This document shows, piece after piece, positions 1 through 6,957 of a stretch of 23,282 nucleotides of DNA. Origin of the DNA: Acidobacteriaceae bacterium (GTDB lineage Bacteria > Acidobacteriota > Terriglobia > Terriglobales > Acidobacteriaceae); contig JASHUR010000055.1 in assembly GCA_030039895.1 (NCBI GenBank), positions 1 to 23,282 of the forward strand, written 5' to 3'. The first letter of the stretch is position 1. Each line of letters begins with the position of its first letter. Below the pieces are notes generated by a model. It searched no databases, was not told where the DNA came from, and saw nothing but the letters and a program-made list of their open reading frames with translations. A program made the translations under genes and the position numbers.

Positions 1-113
1 CGCTGCCAGTTCACCGCAAAGTCGCGCCACACCAGCCCGGACACGCCCAGTGCCACCGCACCCGCTCCATAGGCATACACTCCCAGATTCGACAACGCCC
101 TGCGATTGCCCAT
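1..113 (-). CDS. DoxX-like integral membrane protein, N-terminal part only
   Basis: Only the first 37 codons are in the window; the gene continues beyond base 1. The ATG at 113 is preceded by a strong GGGAGGGG Shine-Dalgarno sequence. The visible peptide begins MGNRRALSNLGVYAYGAG and continues into a small-residue-rich hydrophobic segment ending in a VWRDFAVNW-type motif. That pattern is typical of the N-terminus of DoxX/SURF4-like small membrane proteins common in Acidobacteria. Such proteins have about four membrane helices and mostly unknown roles; some are linked to oxidative stress. It is transcribed divergently from the secreted protein at 192. The family call rests on a short stretch, so another small membrane protein remains possible. 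Confidence 0.55.
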   Translation of the reverse strand, partial: MGNRRALSNLGVYAYGAGAVALGVSGLVWRDFAVNWQ

Positions 114-143
114 CCACCCCTCCCGAAAACTCCACACCGAGCT

Positions 144-156
144 GGCTATGATAGCC
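144..156. promoter_or_regulatory. Short perfect inverted repeat between divergent genes (possible operator)
   Basis: GGCTAT-g-ATAGCC is a 6-bp perfect inverted repeat around one central base. It sits in the 78-bp gap between two divergent genes, next to an AT-rich stretch (TATAGGTATA, 163-172) that could hold -10 elements. The position suits a regulator site, but the repeat is short and could be chance. Confidence 0.25.
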
Positions 157-191
157 GCACAATATAGGTATAGACCTGCTGGAGGCCAGTC

Positions 192-731
192 ATGCGCCCG
201 CTTCTCATCGTCTTGCTTGCCCTCACCCTCGCGCCACACGCACTTACCCACGCGCAATCACCCTCACCCCGCATCGCGTCCTGCGCCGCCTCGCAGCTCT
301 CCATCGCCCTCGACGACGAGAACGGATACTTCAATGGCATGTCGCACTCCGGAACCCTCCTCGTTCTCCGCAACCTCGGCCCGTCCGCCTGCACCGTGCC
401 CGCGCGACCACGCCTAACTTTTGAAGACGCCGCCCACCATCCCGTAGCCATCTCGCCTCAACCGCTCGAAGGCAAACAGCCCGGCCCTGTTGTCATTCCG
501 GTCGAAGCCGAAGTCACCTCCGCCATGCGCTGGGTTGCTGTCGACGCTTACGGGGCCGGCAACTGCGTCTCGCCCGCCGTCCTCATCCTGCACCTCAGCC
601 CCGCAGCTTCGGACACCAGTACCCTCCGCATCCCGTTCGACCGAAGCCTCTGCGGCCCCGCGCATCAAAACCCCGCTTACAGCTTTACCCTTCTGCGCCG
701 CGACCCCGCCTACACGCCACCCGCAAAATAG
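192..731 (+). CDS. Secreted DUF4232-like protein
   Basis: This 179-residue protein has an N-terminal signal peptide (MRPLLIVLLALTLAPHALTHA, cleavage probably near residue 21) and is predicted to be exported. A GGAGG sits 7 bases before the ATG. The mature part has a cysteine near its start (ASCAASQLSIAL), a central region (TLLVLRNLGPSACTVPARP) and two later cysteines. This matches the DUF4232 pattern of a beta-sandwich with a leading Cys, an L-x-N-x-G strand and a C-x-L/V-x-G/A-x-P segment. No enzymatic motif is visible and the function is unknown. Its stop codon directly abuts the stop of the convergent MarR gene. The exact family assignment is by pattern only. Confidence 0.7.
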   Translation: MRPLLIVLLALTLAPHALTHAQSPSPRIASCAASQLSIALDDENGYFNGMSHSGTLLVLRNLGPSACTVPARPRLTFEDAAHHPVAISPQPLEGKQPGPVVIPVEAEVTSAMRWVAVDAYGAGNCVSPAVLILHLSPAASDTSTLRIPFDRSLCGPAHQNPAYSFTLLRRDPAYTPPAK

Positions 732-1217
732 CTACCCCAGTAGCCTCTCCAGCGTATTGAGCCCCCTTTGCACCTCGCGCAGCTCTCTCTCATCCGCACG
801 TTCCAGCGCCTTCAGCAGCGGAGTCAGCGTCAGCGCCGGCATCCTCGTCTTCATAAACCGCCGCACCGCGCCCGACGCGCGAATCACCGTCACCCTCCCG
901 TCCGTCGCATGCGCCGCGCGCTCCACCATCCCCTGCTTCTCCAGCCGGTCCACAATACCGGATACGGTACTATGCGCAAGGCTCACCCGTGCGCTCAGTT
1001 CCTTCAGGCTCATCCCGTCCACGCGCACCAGCTCGCCCATCACCATTCGCTGCGGAGCCGTCAATTCCCCCCGCGCAAACTCCGCCTCCAGCCGCTGCCG
1101 CAGCCTCCGCCGAATCGCCTGCAACTGAGCCTCGATCCGCTTGGCCTCCTGCCGCAAATCCCGCTTCAGCTCCGGCCCACTCTTTACCTTCCCGCTCAAT
1201 CTTCCCTCATCTCTCAA
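732..1217 (-). CDS. MarR-family transcriptional regulator
   Basis: This is a 161-residue winged-helix repressor or activator. The core runs from about residue 50 (LTAPQRMVMGEL) through the recognition helix (LAHSTVSGIVDRLEKQGMVER) and the wing (ATDGRVTVIRASGA), followed by C-terminal dimerisation helices. MarR proteins bind palindromic operators as dimers and often repress their own operon. It is the second gene of an operon with the membrane methyltransferase-like gene. A TTG start at 1217 would overlap that gene's TGA by 4 bases (TTGA), implying translational coupling. No strong Shine-Dalgarno is seen, and an in-frame TTG at 1199 preceded by GAGGGA is an alternative start. The near-perfect palindrome at 1809-1836 is its likely operator (inference). 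Confidence 0.88.
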   Translation of the reverse strand: MRDEGRLSGKVKSGPELKRDLRQEAKRIEAQLQAIRRRLRQRLEAEFARGELTAPQRMVMGELVRVDGMSLKELSARVSLAHSTVSGIVDRLEKQGMVERAAHATDGRVTVIRASGAVRRFMKTRMPALTLTPLLKALERADERELREVQRGLNTLERLLG

Positions 1218-1792
1218 AACAAATACGGAGCCAGCGCCTTCACCCGCCGCATGTACTCCACATACTCCGCCCCGAACGTCTGCACCATCAGGCTCTCTTC
1301 GGTCGCAATCTTCAGCCAGAAGCCGAATAGGATGACCAGCAGCGCCACCATACTATGCAGCGACCCACTTACCACCGCCGTCCCCACGGACGCCAGCAGC
1401 AGCCCCGTATAAATCGGATGCCGCACCCATCGGTACGGCCCTCGCTGAACCAGCGTGTGGCCCTCCTTCAGCGTCACCGTGCCGCTCCAGTTCCCGCCCA
1501 GCGTCAGCCGCGCCCAGATCGCAAACGCAATCCCCGCCGCCGTCAGTGCAATTCCGGCCATAGCGGCGCGCCGCCCCGGCACATACAGCTGCACATCCAT
1601 CCACAATGTATGCACGCGTCCGCTGAACAGCAGCCAATACCCGAACACAACGATTCCCGCCTGCCACAGCCGCGACGACGGCGACTGCCATCGCATCGTC
1701 CGCTTCGTCATCATCGCGCCGGCAATCCACACAAGAATCATCACCAGCCACAGGCTGTCAATTATCCTCCATGCTTCGCCAATCCAGTCCAT
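1214..1792 (-). CDS. Isoprenylcysteine carboxyl methyltransferase-like membrane protein (ICMT/PEMT superfamily)
   Basis: This 192-residue polytopic membrane protein has the C-terminal signature of the ICMT/phospholipid methyltransferase family. The signature is GPYRWVRHPIYTGLLL at about two-thirds of the length and a tail ending FGAEYVEYMRRVKALAPYLF. About five hydrophobic segments are visible (residues ~10-28, 40-55, 75-95, 125-145, 150-170). In known members the RHP-x-Y region helps bind S-adenosylmethionine; the bacterial substrate is not predictable. The ATG at 1792 was chosen because GGAGGGG lies 6 bases upstream. The longer reading frame from a GTG at 1837 would place the palindromic operator inside the gene. 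It is the first gene of an operon with the MarR gene. Confidence 0.82.
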   Translation of the reverse strand: MDWIGEAWRIIDSLWLVMILVWIAGAMMTKRTMRWQSPSSRLWQAGIVVFGYWLLFSGRVHTLWMDVQLYVPGRRAAMAGIALTAAGIAFAIWARLTLGGNWSGTVTLKEGHTLVQRGPYRWVRHPIYTGLLLASVGTAVVSGSLHSMVALLVILFGFWLKIATEESLMVQTFGAEYVEYMRRVKALAPYLF

Positions 1793-1808
1793 CGCGCCCC
1801 TCCATATC

Positions 1809-1836
1809 TGTCGAATACGACGCGTCGTATACGACA
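1809..1836. promoter_or_regulatory. Palindromic operator, probable MarR site
   Basis: The core ATACGACGCGTCGTAT (1815-1830) is a perfect 16-bp palindrome. One mismatched pair (A/A at 1814/1831) separates it from a further perfect TGTCG/CGACA pair, so 13 of 14 base pairs are symmetric. The symmetry resumes weakly out to 1804/1841. It lies about 17 bases upstream of the ATG at 1792 and overlaps the proposed -10 element, the usual position for an autoregulatory MarR operator. Confidence 0.75.
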
Positions 1837-1854
1837 CATATTACCGAAACGCAA
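1826..1854 (-). promoter_or_regulatory. Candidate sigma-70 promoter of the methyltransferase-marR operon
   Basis: On the minus strand, TTGCGT (1854-1849) is followed after exactly 17 bases by TATACG (1831-1826). Each hexamer is only a moderate match to consensus, but the -10 lies inside the palindromic operator. The predicted start near 1819 would leave a short leader containing the GGAGGGG ribosome binding site. Confidence 0.4.
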
Positions 1855-1993
1855 TCCGCCCCGCAACAGTTCCACAACAGGTTCCAAATCCGGGGATTTT
1901 CCACCCGTCAGCCCGGGCACTTTGACGGCAATATTCGGAGTGTCCCCGCATCCCCGCCATGGCATCCTCAATCCATTGAGGAGCGATACCATA

Positions 1994-3061
1994 ATGATCA
2001 GCGCAATGTCTTTACCCCGTCCCACACCCGACGAAGCCTGGGCCCTCATCCAGTCCCGCGACCCCCGCGCCGACGGCCATCTCTTCTATGGAGTCCGCAC
2101 CACCCGCGTCTTCTGCCGGCCCTCCTGCGCCAGCCGCCGCCCCGGCCGCTCCAACGTCGAGCTCTTCCCGGATATCATCCAGGCCCTCCGCGCCGGTTAC
2201 CGCCCCTGCAAGCGCTGCAACCCCGCCGGAATCCAGCACGAGGCCCAGCTCGTGCAGACCCTCTGCGCCCATCTCAACCGAAGCGCCGGCCGCAACGTCA
2301 CGCTCGCCGAGCTGGCCCGCATCGCTCGCCTCTCGCCCTTTACCGTGCAGCGTCTCTTCCAGCGCGTCCTCGGCATCAGCCCCAGCCAATATCAGTCGCA
2401 CCAGCGCGCCGCCTCGTTCCGACGCAGCCTCGCCAAACCCGAGTCCCGCATCACCGACGCCATCTATGACGCCGGGTACTCCAGCTCGTCCCGCGCCTAC
2501 ACCGGTCAGCCCCTCGGCATGACGCCCAAAGACTACCGCAACCGCGGCCTCAACCAGTCCATCGAATACGCCTCCGGCCCGTCCCCGCTCGGCACGCTCC
2601 TCATCGCCGCCACCGCGCACGGACTCTGCTCCGTCATCCTCACCTCTTCTGAAAGCAAAGCCGTCGCCGAGCTTACCGAGCAGTTCCCCGCCGCCCACCT
2701 TCATTCGCAACCGGGGCTCGCGCCTATGCTGGCGCAGGTCGTCTCGCAGCTTACCGAGCATCCTGCCGCGCTCGATCTTCCCCTCGACCTCCGCGCCACC
2801 GCCTTCCAGATGCGCGTCTGGCAGGCCCTCCGCAGCATCCCGCGCGGCCAGACCCGCACATATTCGCAGGTCGCCCGCGACATCGGCCGGCCCAGCGCCG
2901 TTCGCGCCGTCGCCCGCGCCTGCGCCACCAACCCCGCAGCCATTGTCATCCCCTGCCACCGAGTCATCGGCTCCAACGGCTCCCCCACCGGATACCGCTG
3001 GGGCATCAACCGCAAGGAGCGCCTGCTCGAAATCGAGGCCGCCTCACCCGCTAACAGATAG
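1994..3061 (+). CDS. ada: Bifunctional Ada: DNA-methylphosphotriester sensor/transcriptional activator and O6-methylguanine-DNA methyltransferase
   Basis: This 355-residue protein has the full three-part architecture of E. coli Ada, which is about the same length. The N-terminal Ada zinc domain has Cys41 and Cys45 (FCRPSC) and Cys72 and Cys75 (RPCKRC), with Cys41 the expected phosphotriester methyl acceptor. An AraC-type helix-turn-helix region (~90-185) is marked by LAELARIARLSPFTVQRLFQRV and GMTPKDYR. The C-terminal methyltransferase domain carries the PCHRV active site with Cys321. Suicidal transfer of methyl groups repairs alkylated DNA and turns the protein into an activator. The ATG at 1994 was chosen for GAGGAG at 1978-1983, 10 bases upstream; ATG 2006 is a less likely alternative. 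The long open extension upstream is not coding. It is divergent from the MarR operon. Confidence 0.96.
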   Translation: MISAMSLPRPTPDEAWALIQSRDPRADGHLFYGVRTTRVFCRPSCASRRPGRSNVELFPDIIQALRAGYRPCKRCNPAGIQHEAQLVQTLCAHLNRSAGRNVTLAELARIARLSPFTVQRLFQRVLGISPSQYQSHQRAASFRRSLAKPESRITDAIYDAGYSSSSRAYTGQPLGMTPKDYRNRGLNQSIEYASGPSPLGTLLIAATAHGLCSVILTSSESKAVAELTEQFPAAHLHSQPGLAPMLAQVVSQLTEHPAALDLPLDLRATAFQMRVWQALRSIPRGQTRTYSQVARDIGRPSAVRAVARACATNPAAIVIPCHRVIGSNGSPTGYRWGINRKERLLEIEAASPANR

Positions 3062-3119
3062 CCGCACCCGCAAAAAATCCTTCGTCTGCATTGCTTGCCC
3101 GGTGATACTCTCGCAATCG

Positions 3120-5207
3120 ATGAAGATTCCGCGCCTGTTGCTGCACCTTGCCTGGATCTCGGCCTGGATCCCGCTTGCTCCCCTCGCACTTTGCCAGAGC
3201 GCTCCGGCTCCGTCCGCGCCTGCACCGCAGCCGGCCGAAGTCATCACCCTAGACAACTCCGCCGTCAACCTGCCCGGTCCCTGGAAGTTCGCGCCCGGCG
3301 ACTCGCCCGTCGTCAGCGGTGCTCCGCTCTGGGCACAGCCAGACTTCGATGACAGCAAATGGGCCCAAATGGACGTCGCCCCGAAGAACGGCTCCATTGA
3401 TCCTTCCTACGGCACACCCGGCTTCGTCCCCGGCTGGACAAAACAAGGTTTTCCCAACCTCTACGGCTTTGCCTGGTACCGCCTGCGCATCCATATCAAC
3501 GACTCCGGCAAGTCGCTCTGGCTCAAAATGCCCAATGACATCGACGACGCCTACCAGGTATTCGCCAACGGGCACTACGTGGGTAACTTCGGAGACTTTA
3601 CCTCGCACGGGGTCAAGCCGTACTCCGCCCGCTCCATTTCCTTCCCGCTGCCTCCCGTAGGACCGGATGGCACTCTCGTGCTCGCCTTCCGCTTCTATAT
3701 GACCGGCGGCACCTTCTTCCAGTCCACGGACGCAGGCGGCATGCACCAGCCTCCGGCCATCGGGCTCGCCTCCACCATTCGCCTGCTCCAGGCAGCGGAC
3801 GACGACGCCAATCTCCACTATTATCTCGGCACTCTCTTTCAGTCGATTCTCTTCATACTCCTCGCACCCTTGGCCTTCTGGGCCTGGCTCAAGAACCGTA
3901 GCGATCGCGCTTACTTCTGGCTATTCCTCGCTCTGCTGTTCCCCCTCGAGAGGATTTTCAATATTGCCTTCCTCGACCTCTCGTCTGCCATGACGTTGGG
4001 AGGCGGCAATGTTTGGATCAGCGGTTTCATTGGCCAATTCTCGCTCCTCATTTGGGCCATGTTCTGGTGGCACTGGTTTGGCCTCGAAAACGAGCGATGG
4101 ATTCCCCGCGCTGCATGGGCCCTGACCATTGCGGAAATTCTCGTGCAGGAAACCCTCCGCCTGCCCACCATGAACGTCAACGTCGTCCCCCATGCATGGC
4201 TCAATTCGCTAAGCACAGCCTCGGCGTTGATTTTGGCTGCGCTGGGCGTCCTGCTCCTCATGATCCTCATCGAAGGTTTCCGCAAAGATCGCGTCGCCGC
4301 GCTGGCTGCTGTCGTTCCCATCCTTCTCACCGAGCTAGCCAGCTTCTCCCAGTTCCTTCTCGGACGCTTCGGCATCTCCAACCAGTTCTATCCCTTCGGC
4401 ATCGGCATCAGCACCACGGCCATTGCGTCTATCCTGATGGTCTTCGTCATCGCCACCCTCGTCGCCCGCCGCTTTTTGCACTCTCAGGTCCAGCAGCAAT
4501 TGGATCGTCAGGCCATTGCCCAGGACCTCGAACAGGCACAGCAGCTCCAGCAGCGCGTGCTCATCCCGGAGAACATCCGCTCGCCCTACTTCAACATTCA
4601 AACCGCCTACCACCCTGCGCAGACCGTCGGAGGAGACTTTTTCCAGACCCTCACCCGCCCTGACGGCACCCTGCTCATCGTCATTGGCGATGTCTCCGGT
4701 AAGGGCATCAGCGCCGCCATGCTGGTCGCCGTACTGGTCGGGGCCATCCGCAATCAGGCCGAATCCTCCTTCGATCCCGCGGCCATGCTCGCCACTCTTA
4801 ACCGCCGCCTCGTCGGCCGCTCCGGCGGCCACTTCGCCACCTGCCTGGCTGCCGAGATCCAACCCGACGGCAGCATGCGCGTCGCCAACGCCGGACACCT
4901 TCCTCCGTACTTAAACGGAAAGGAAATGAACATCGAGGGATCGCTCCCTCTCGGCGCAGACGCCGAAGTCGACTATCCCAATCTGCCCTTCACACTTCAC
5001 CCTGGAGACCGGCTTACCTTCCTCACCGATGGTGTGGTCGAGGCGACAAATTCGGAGAAGGAGTTGTTCGGTTTCGACCGCACCCGCGAAATCAGCAGCT
5101 TGCAAGCCTTCGCCGTCGCCCTTGAGGCGCTGAACTACGGCCAGATCGACGACATCACCGTGGTCGGCATCGAGTTCGCAACATCCTCCAGCCCGGTCGC
5201 CGTCTGA
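3120..5207 (+). CDS. Membrane-bound PP2C/SpoIIE-type serine/threonine phosphatase with extracytoplasmic sensor domain
   Basis: This 695-residue signalling protein starts with a signal peptide (~1-25). A periplasmic beta-jelly-roll, galactose-binding-like region follows (~40-225, starting VNLPGPWKFAPGDSP with a WYRLRIHI strand). Next come about seven membrane helices (~235-455) and a Gln-rich coiled-coil linker (~460-485). The C-terminal SpoIIE/PP2C domain (~500-690) keeps the metal-binding aspartates at Asp506 (GGDFF), Asp524 (GDVSGKG), Asp637 (TDG) and Asp677/678 (IDDITVV), so it should be active. The layout resembles 7TM-DISM receptors. It probably senses an external ligand and dephosphorylates a cytoplasmic partner such as an anti-sigma antagonist; the partner is not visible here. 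No strong Shine-Dalgarno precedes the ATG, which was chosen for the signal peptide. Confidence 0.9.
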   Translation: MKIPRLLLHLAWISAWIPLAPLALCQSAPAPSAPAPQPAEVITLDNSAVNLPGPWKFAPGDSPVVSGAPLWAQPDFDDSKWAQMDVAPKNGSIDPSYGTPGFVPGWTKQGFPNLYGFAWYRLRIHINDSGKSLWLKMPNDIDDAYQVFANGHYVGNFGDFTSHGVKPYSARSISFPLPPVGPDGTLVLAFRFYMTGGTFFQSTDAGGMHQPPAIGLASTIRLLQAADDDANLHYYLGTLFQSILFILLAPLAFWAWLKNRSDRAYFWLFLALLFPLERIFNIAFLDLSSAMTLGGGNVWISGFIGQFSLLIWAMFWWHWFGLENERWIPRAAWALTIAEILVQETLRLPTMNVNVVPHAWLNSLSTASALILAALGVLLLMILIEGFRKDRVAALAAVVPILLTELASFSQFLLGRFGISNQFYPFGIGISTTAIASILMVFVIATLVARRFLHSQVQQQLDRQAIAQDLEQAQQLQQRVLIPENIRSPYFNIQTAYHPAQTVGGDFFQTLTRPDGTLLIVIGDVSGKGISAAMLVAVLVGAIRNQAESSFDPAAMLATLNRRLVGRSGGHFATCLAAEIQPDGSMRVANAGHLPPYLNGKEMNIEGSLPLGADAEVDYPNLPFTLHPGDRLTFLTDGVVEATNSEKELFGFDRTREISSLQAFAVALEALNYGQIDDITVVGIEFATSSSPVAV

Positions 5208-5519
5208 TTTGACCTGCCGCCTCCCAACCTCAAATTCCATCCATCATCAATCGCTGCTGTGGGTTGTCCAGCACGATGGCCTACAGCCGCTGCAACAGGC
5301 AGCCAAGCAACTGAATCGAAAGGCGAACAGAGGAAGCGGGCTATAATGTCGTTCATATCGGGCAGGAACATCATCGATTACAAATCAGGGACGGAGCGGC
5401 GCGAGAGTACCTCATTTCCAGATTGCAGAAGCGGCTGTTGTCACGTAATATCCCCCAAAAAGCAGCAAAAATCTCTAGTAAAGCTTCGATGAAGCGGAAA
5501 ACTCCTGGTTCAGCGGTTG
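5208..5519. other. Intergenic region between the phosphatase and diguanylate cyclase genes
   Basis: This 312-bp stretch has no convincing gene. A 77-codon open frame at 5259-5492 lacks a ribosome binding site and recognisable features. A perfect TATAAT hexamer lies at 5342-5347 on the plus strand but has no matching -35 at 16-18 bases. It could be a promoter for the downstream cyclase gene. No terminator hairpin was found. Confidence 0.4.
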
Positions 5520-6863
5520 ATGGCATTTAAGGTGGACTTGAGCGTGATGGACTGGACCAAATTACCGGACTTGGGAGCGGTGGCGCTGCTGCTCTGCGCC
5601 TTCGGGTCCGTGGCTCATCGCGGCCAGACATCTGTCTCACGCCTGTGGCTCATCGGCTGGGCAATGATCGCGCTCCACTTCGCCGCCTCCATGTTTGAAA
5701 ACGCTGCCGGGGCCTTGGGAACTCTGACCTCCATGATCAGCGTCGATGCCCTTGTCTGGGGCGGCATCCTCTTCATGTGGGCATGTGTGCCTTATCGCAA
5801 CAGGAGCTCCAGCCGCTGGATGCTTGTGTCGCTGCTGGGAACCAATACCCTGTATCTCGGCCTGCTCACGATCTGTCCCAAGGCTGTCTGGGCCTTGGTG
5901 GCCGCCGCGGTATTTTACGGCGCGCTGCCGCTGATGCTCACGCTCCTCTCACTCCTCGCGTTGCACCGGTTTGGCCATCCGCTGCGCTGGGCACTGGTGG
6001 CCCTCTACGCTGGACTTTCTGTTTTCCTCCTTGCTTTTCAGCAACGGGTTCCCAACGGCGGAGATCTCGCCATCAATGCCGTCATCTTTACGGTCTATTT
6101 CGGTTGCTGCATTCATTTCTGGTATGCCTACCGTCGCGCCACAACCGGCGCATTGATCACCATTGCCGGTTTCTTTGCATGGGCCGCTGTATTCGTGGTT
6201 GGACCGCTGATGGAAGCGTATATGCCCACGCTGCATGTGCAGGACGAAGTCTGGAATCTGCCCAAATATGTAGTCGCCGTCGGCATGATTCTGCTCCTGC
6301 TCGAGGACCAGATCGAGCACAACAAATACCTGGCGCTGCATGACGAGCTGACCGGACTTCCTAATCGCCGTCTTTTTCAGGACCGCATGGCCAGCGCATT
6401 GGAGCGCGCCCGCCGCAACCGGTCGCACACGGCGCTTCTGCTGATTGATCTGGACCACTTCAAGCGGGTCAACGACACGGTGGGACATCACGTTGGCGAC
6501 ATGCTGTTGAAGCACGTCAGCAACGTCTTTCTGGGCCGGGTTCGCCATTCTGACACCGTGGCGAGGACCGGCGGCGACGAATTCTGCGTCATCCTCGAAG
6601 AGCCGACCAGCCGCGAAGCTGCGGAGCATGTGGGCGATGCGCTGATTCAGATGCTGAAGGAACCCGTCGAATTGGAACATCACACTGTGACCGTGGGTGC
6701 CAGCGTGGGAATCGCGATGTTTCCCGATGACGCCGATACCGCCGAGTCCCTGCGCATCGCGGCGGACCGGAACATGTACGTCGAAAAAAATACAACCCAC
6801 CGCAAGGGACCGGATCGGCCTGTACCTTCCTCTCTGTACCCCACGGAAAGAACGCGCAGCTAA
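5520..6863 (+). CDS. Membrane-anchored diguanylate cyclase (GGDEF)
   Basis: This 447-residue protein has an N-terminal membrane region with about eight hydrophobic helices (~15-255) and a C-terminal GGDEF domain (~270-430) that makes cyclic di-GMP from two GTP. The catalytic loop is intact (GGDEF, 351-355). Other conserved elements are HDELTGLPNRRLF, LLIDLDHFKRVNDTVGHHVGD and a C-terminal GASVGIAMFPDDA. An RxxD inhibitory site (Arg342-Asp345) lies exactly five residues before GGDEF, so product feedback inhibition is expected. The start is uncertain: ATG 5520 follows an overlapping TTG at 5517, no clear ribosome binding site is seen, and ATG 5547 is possible. It has the same orientation as the phosphatase gene, but the 312-bp gap makes an operon unlikely. 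Confidence 0.93.
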   Translation: MAFKVDLSVMDWTKLPDLGAVALLLCAFGSVAHRGQTSVSRLWLIGWAMIALHFAASMFENAAGALGTLTSMISVDALVWGGILFMWACVPYRNRSSSRWMLVSLLGTNTLYLGLLTICPKAVWALVAAAVFYGALPLMLTLLSLLALHRFGHPLRWALVALYAGLSVFLLAFQQRVPNGGDLAINAVIFTVYFGCCIHFWYAYRRATTGALITIAGFFAWAAVFVVGPLMEAYMPTLHVQDEVWNLPKYVVAVGMILLLLEDQIEHNKYLALHDELTGLPNRRLFQDRMASALERARRNRSHTALLLIDLDHFKRVNDTVGHHVGDMLLKHVSNVFLGRVRHSDTVARTGGDEFCVILEEPTSREAAEHVGDALIQMLKEPVELEHHTVTVGASVGIAMFPDDADTAESLRIAADRNMYVEKNTTHRKGPDRPVPSSLYPTERTRS

Positions 6864-6957
6864 TCATCTCCAACGTGGAGGCTCCGCGCAGCAGACAATC
6901 GTGCGGATTGCACAAAGCATACTGGCGCTGTGAACAACAAACGGACCGACTGCGCGT

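Noticed and set aside
2012..2959. Minus-strand open frame of 315 codons antisense to ada
   Set aside because: The low-complexity Gly/Ala/Glu composition mirrors the GC-rich ada codons. Ada itself has every expected active-site residue.
5259..5492. 77-codon plus-strand frame in the gap after the phosphatase gene
   Set aside because: GTG start without ribosome binding site, no hydrophobic or domain features, and a composition like that of the surrounding noncoding DNA.
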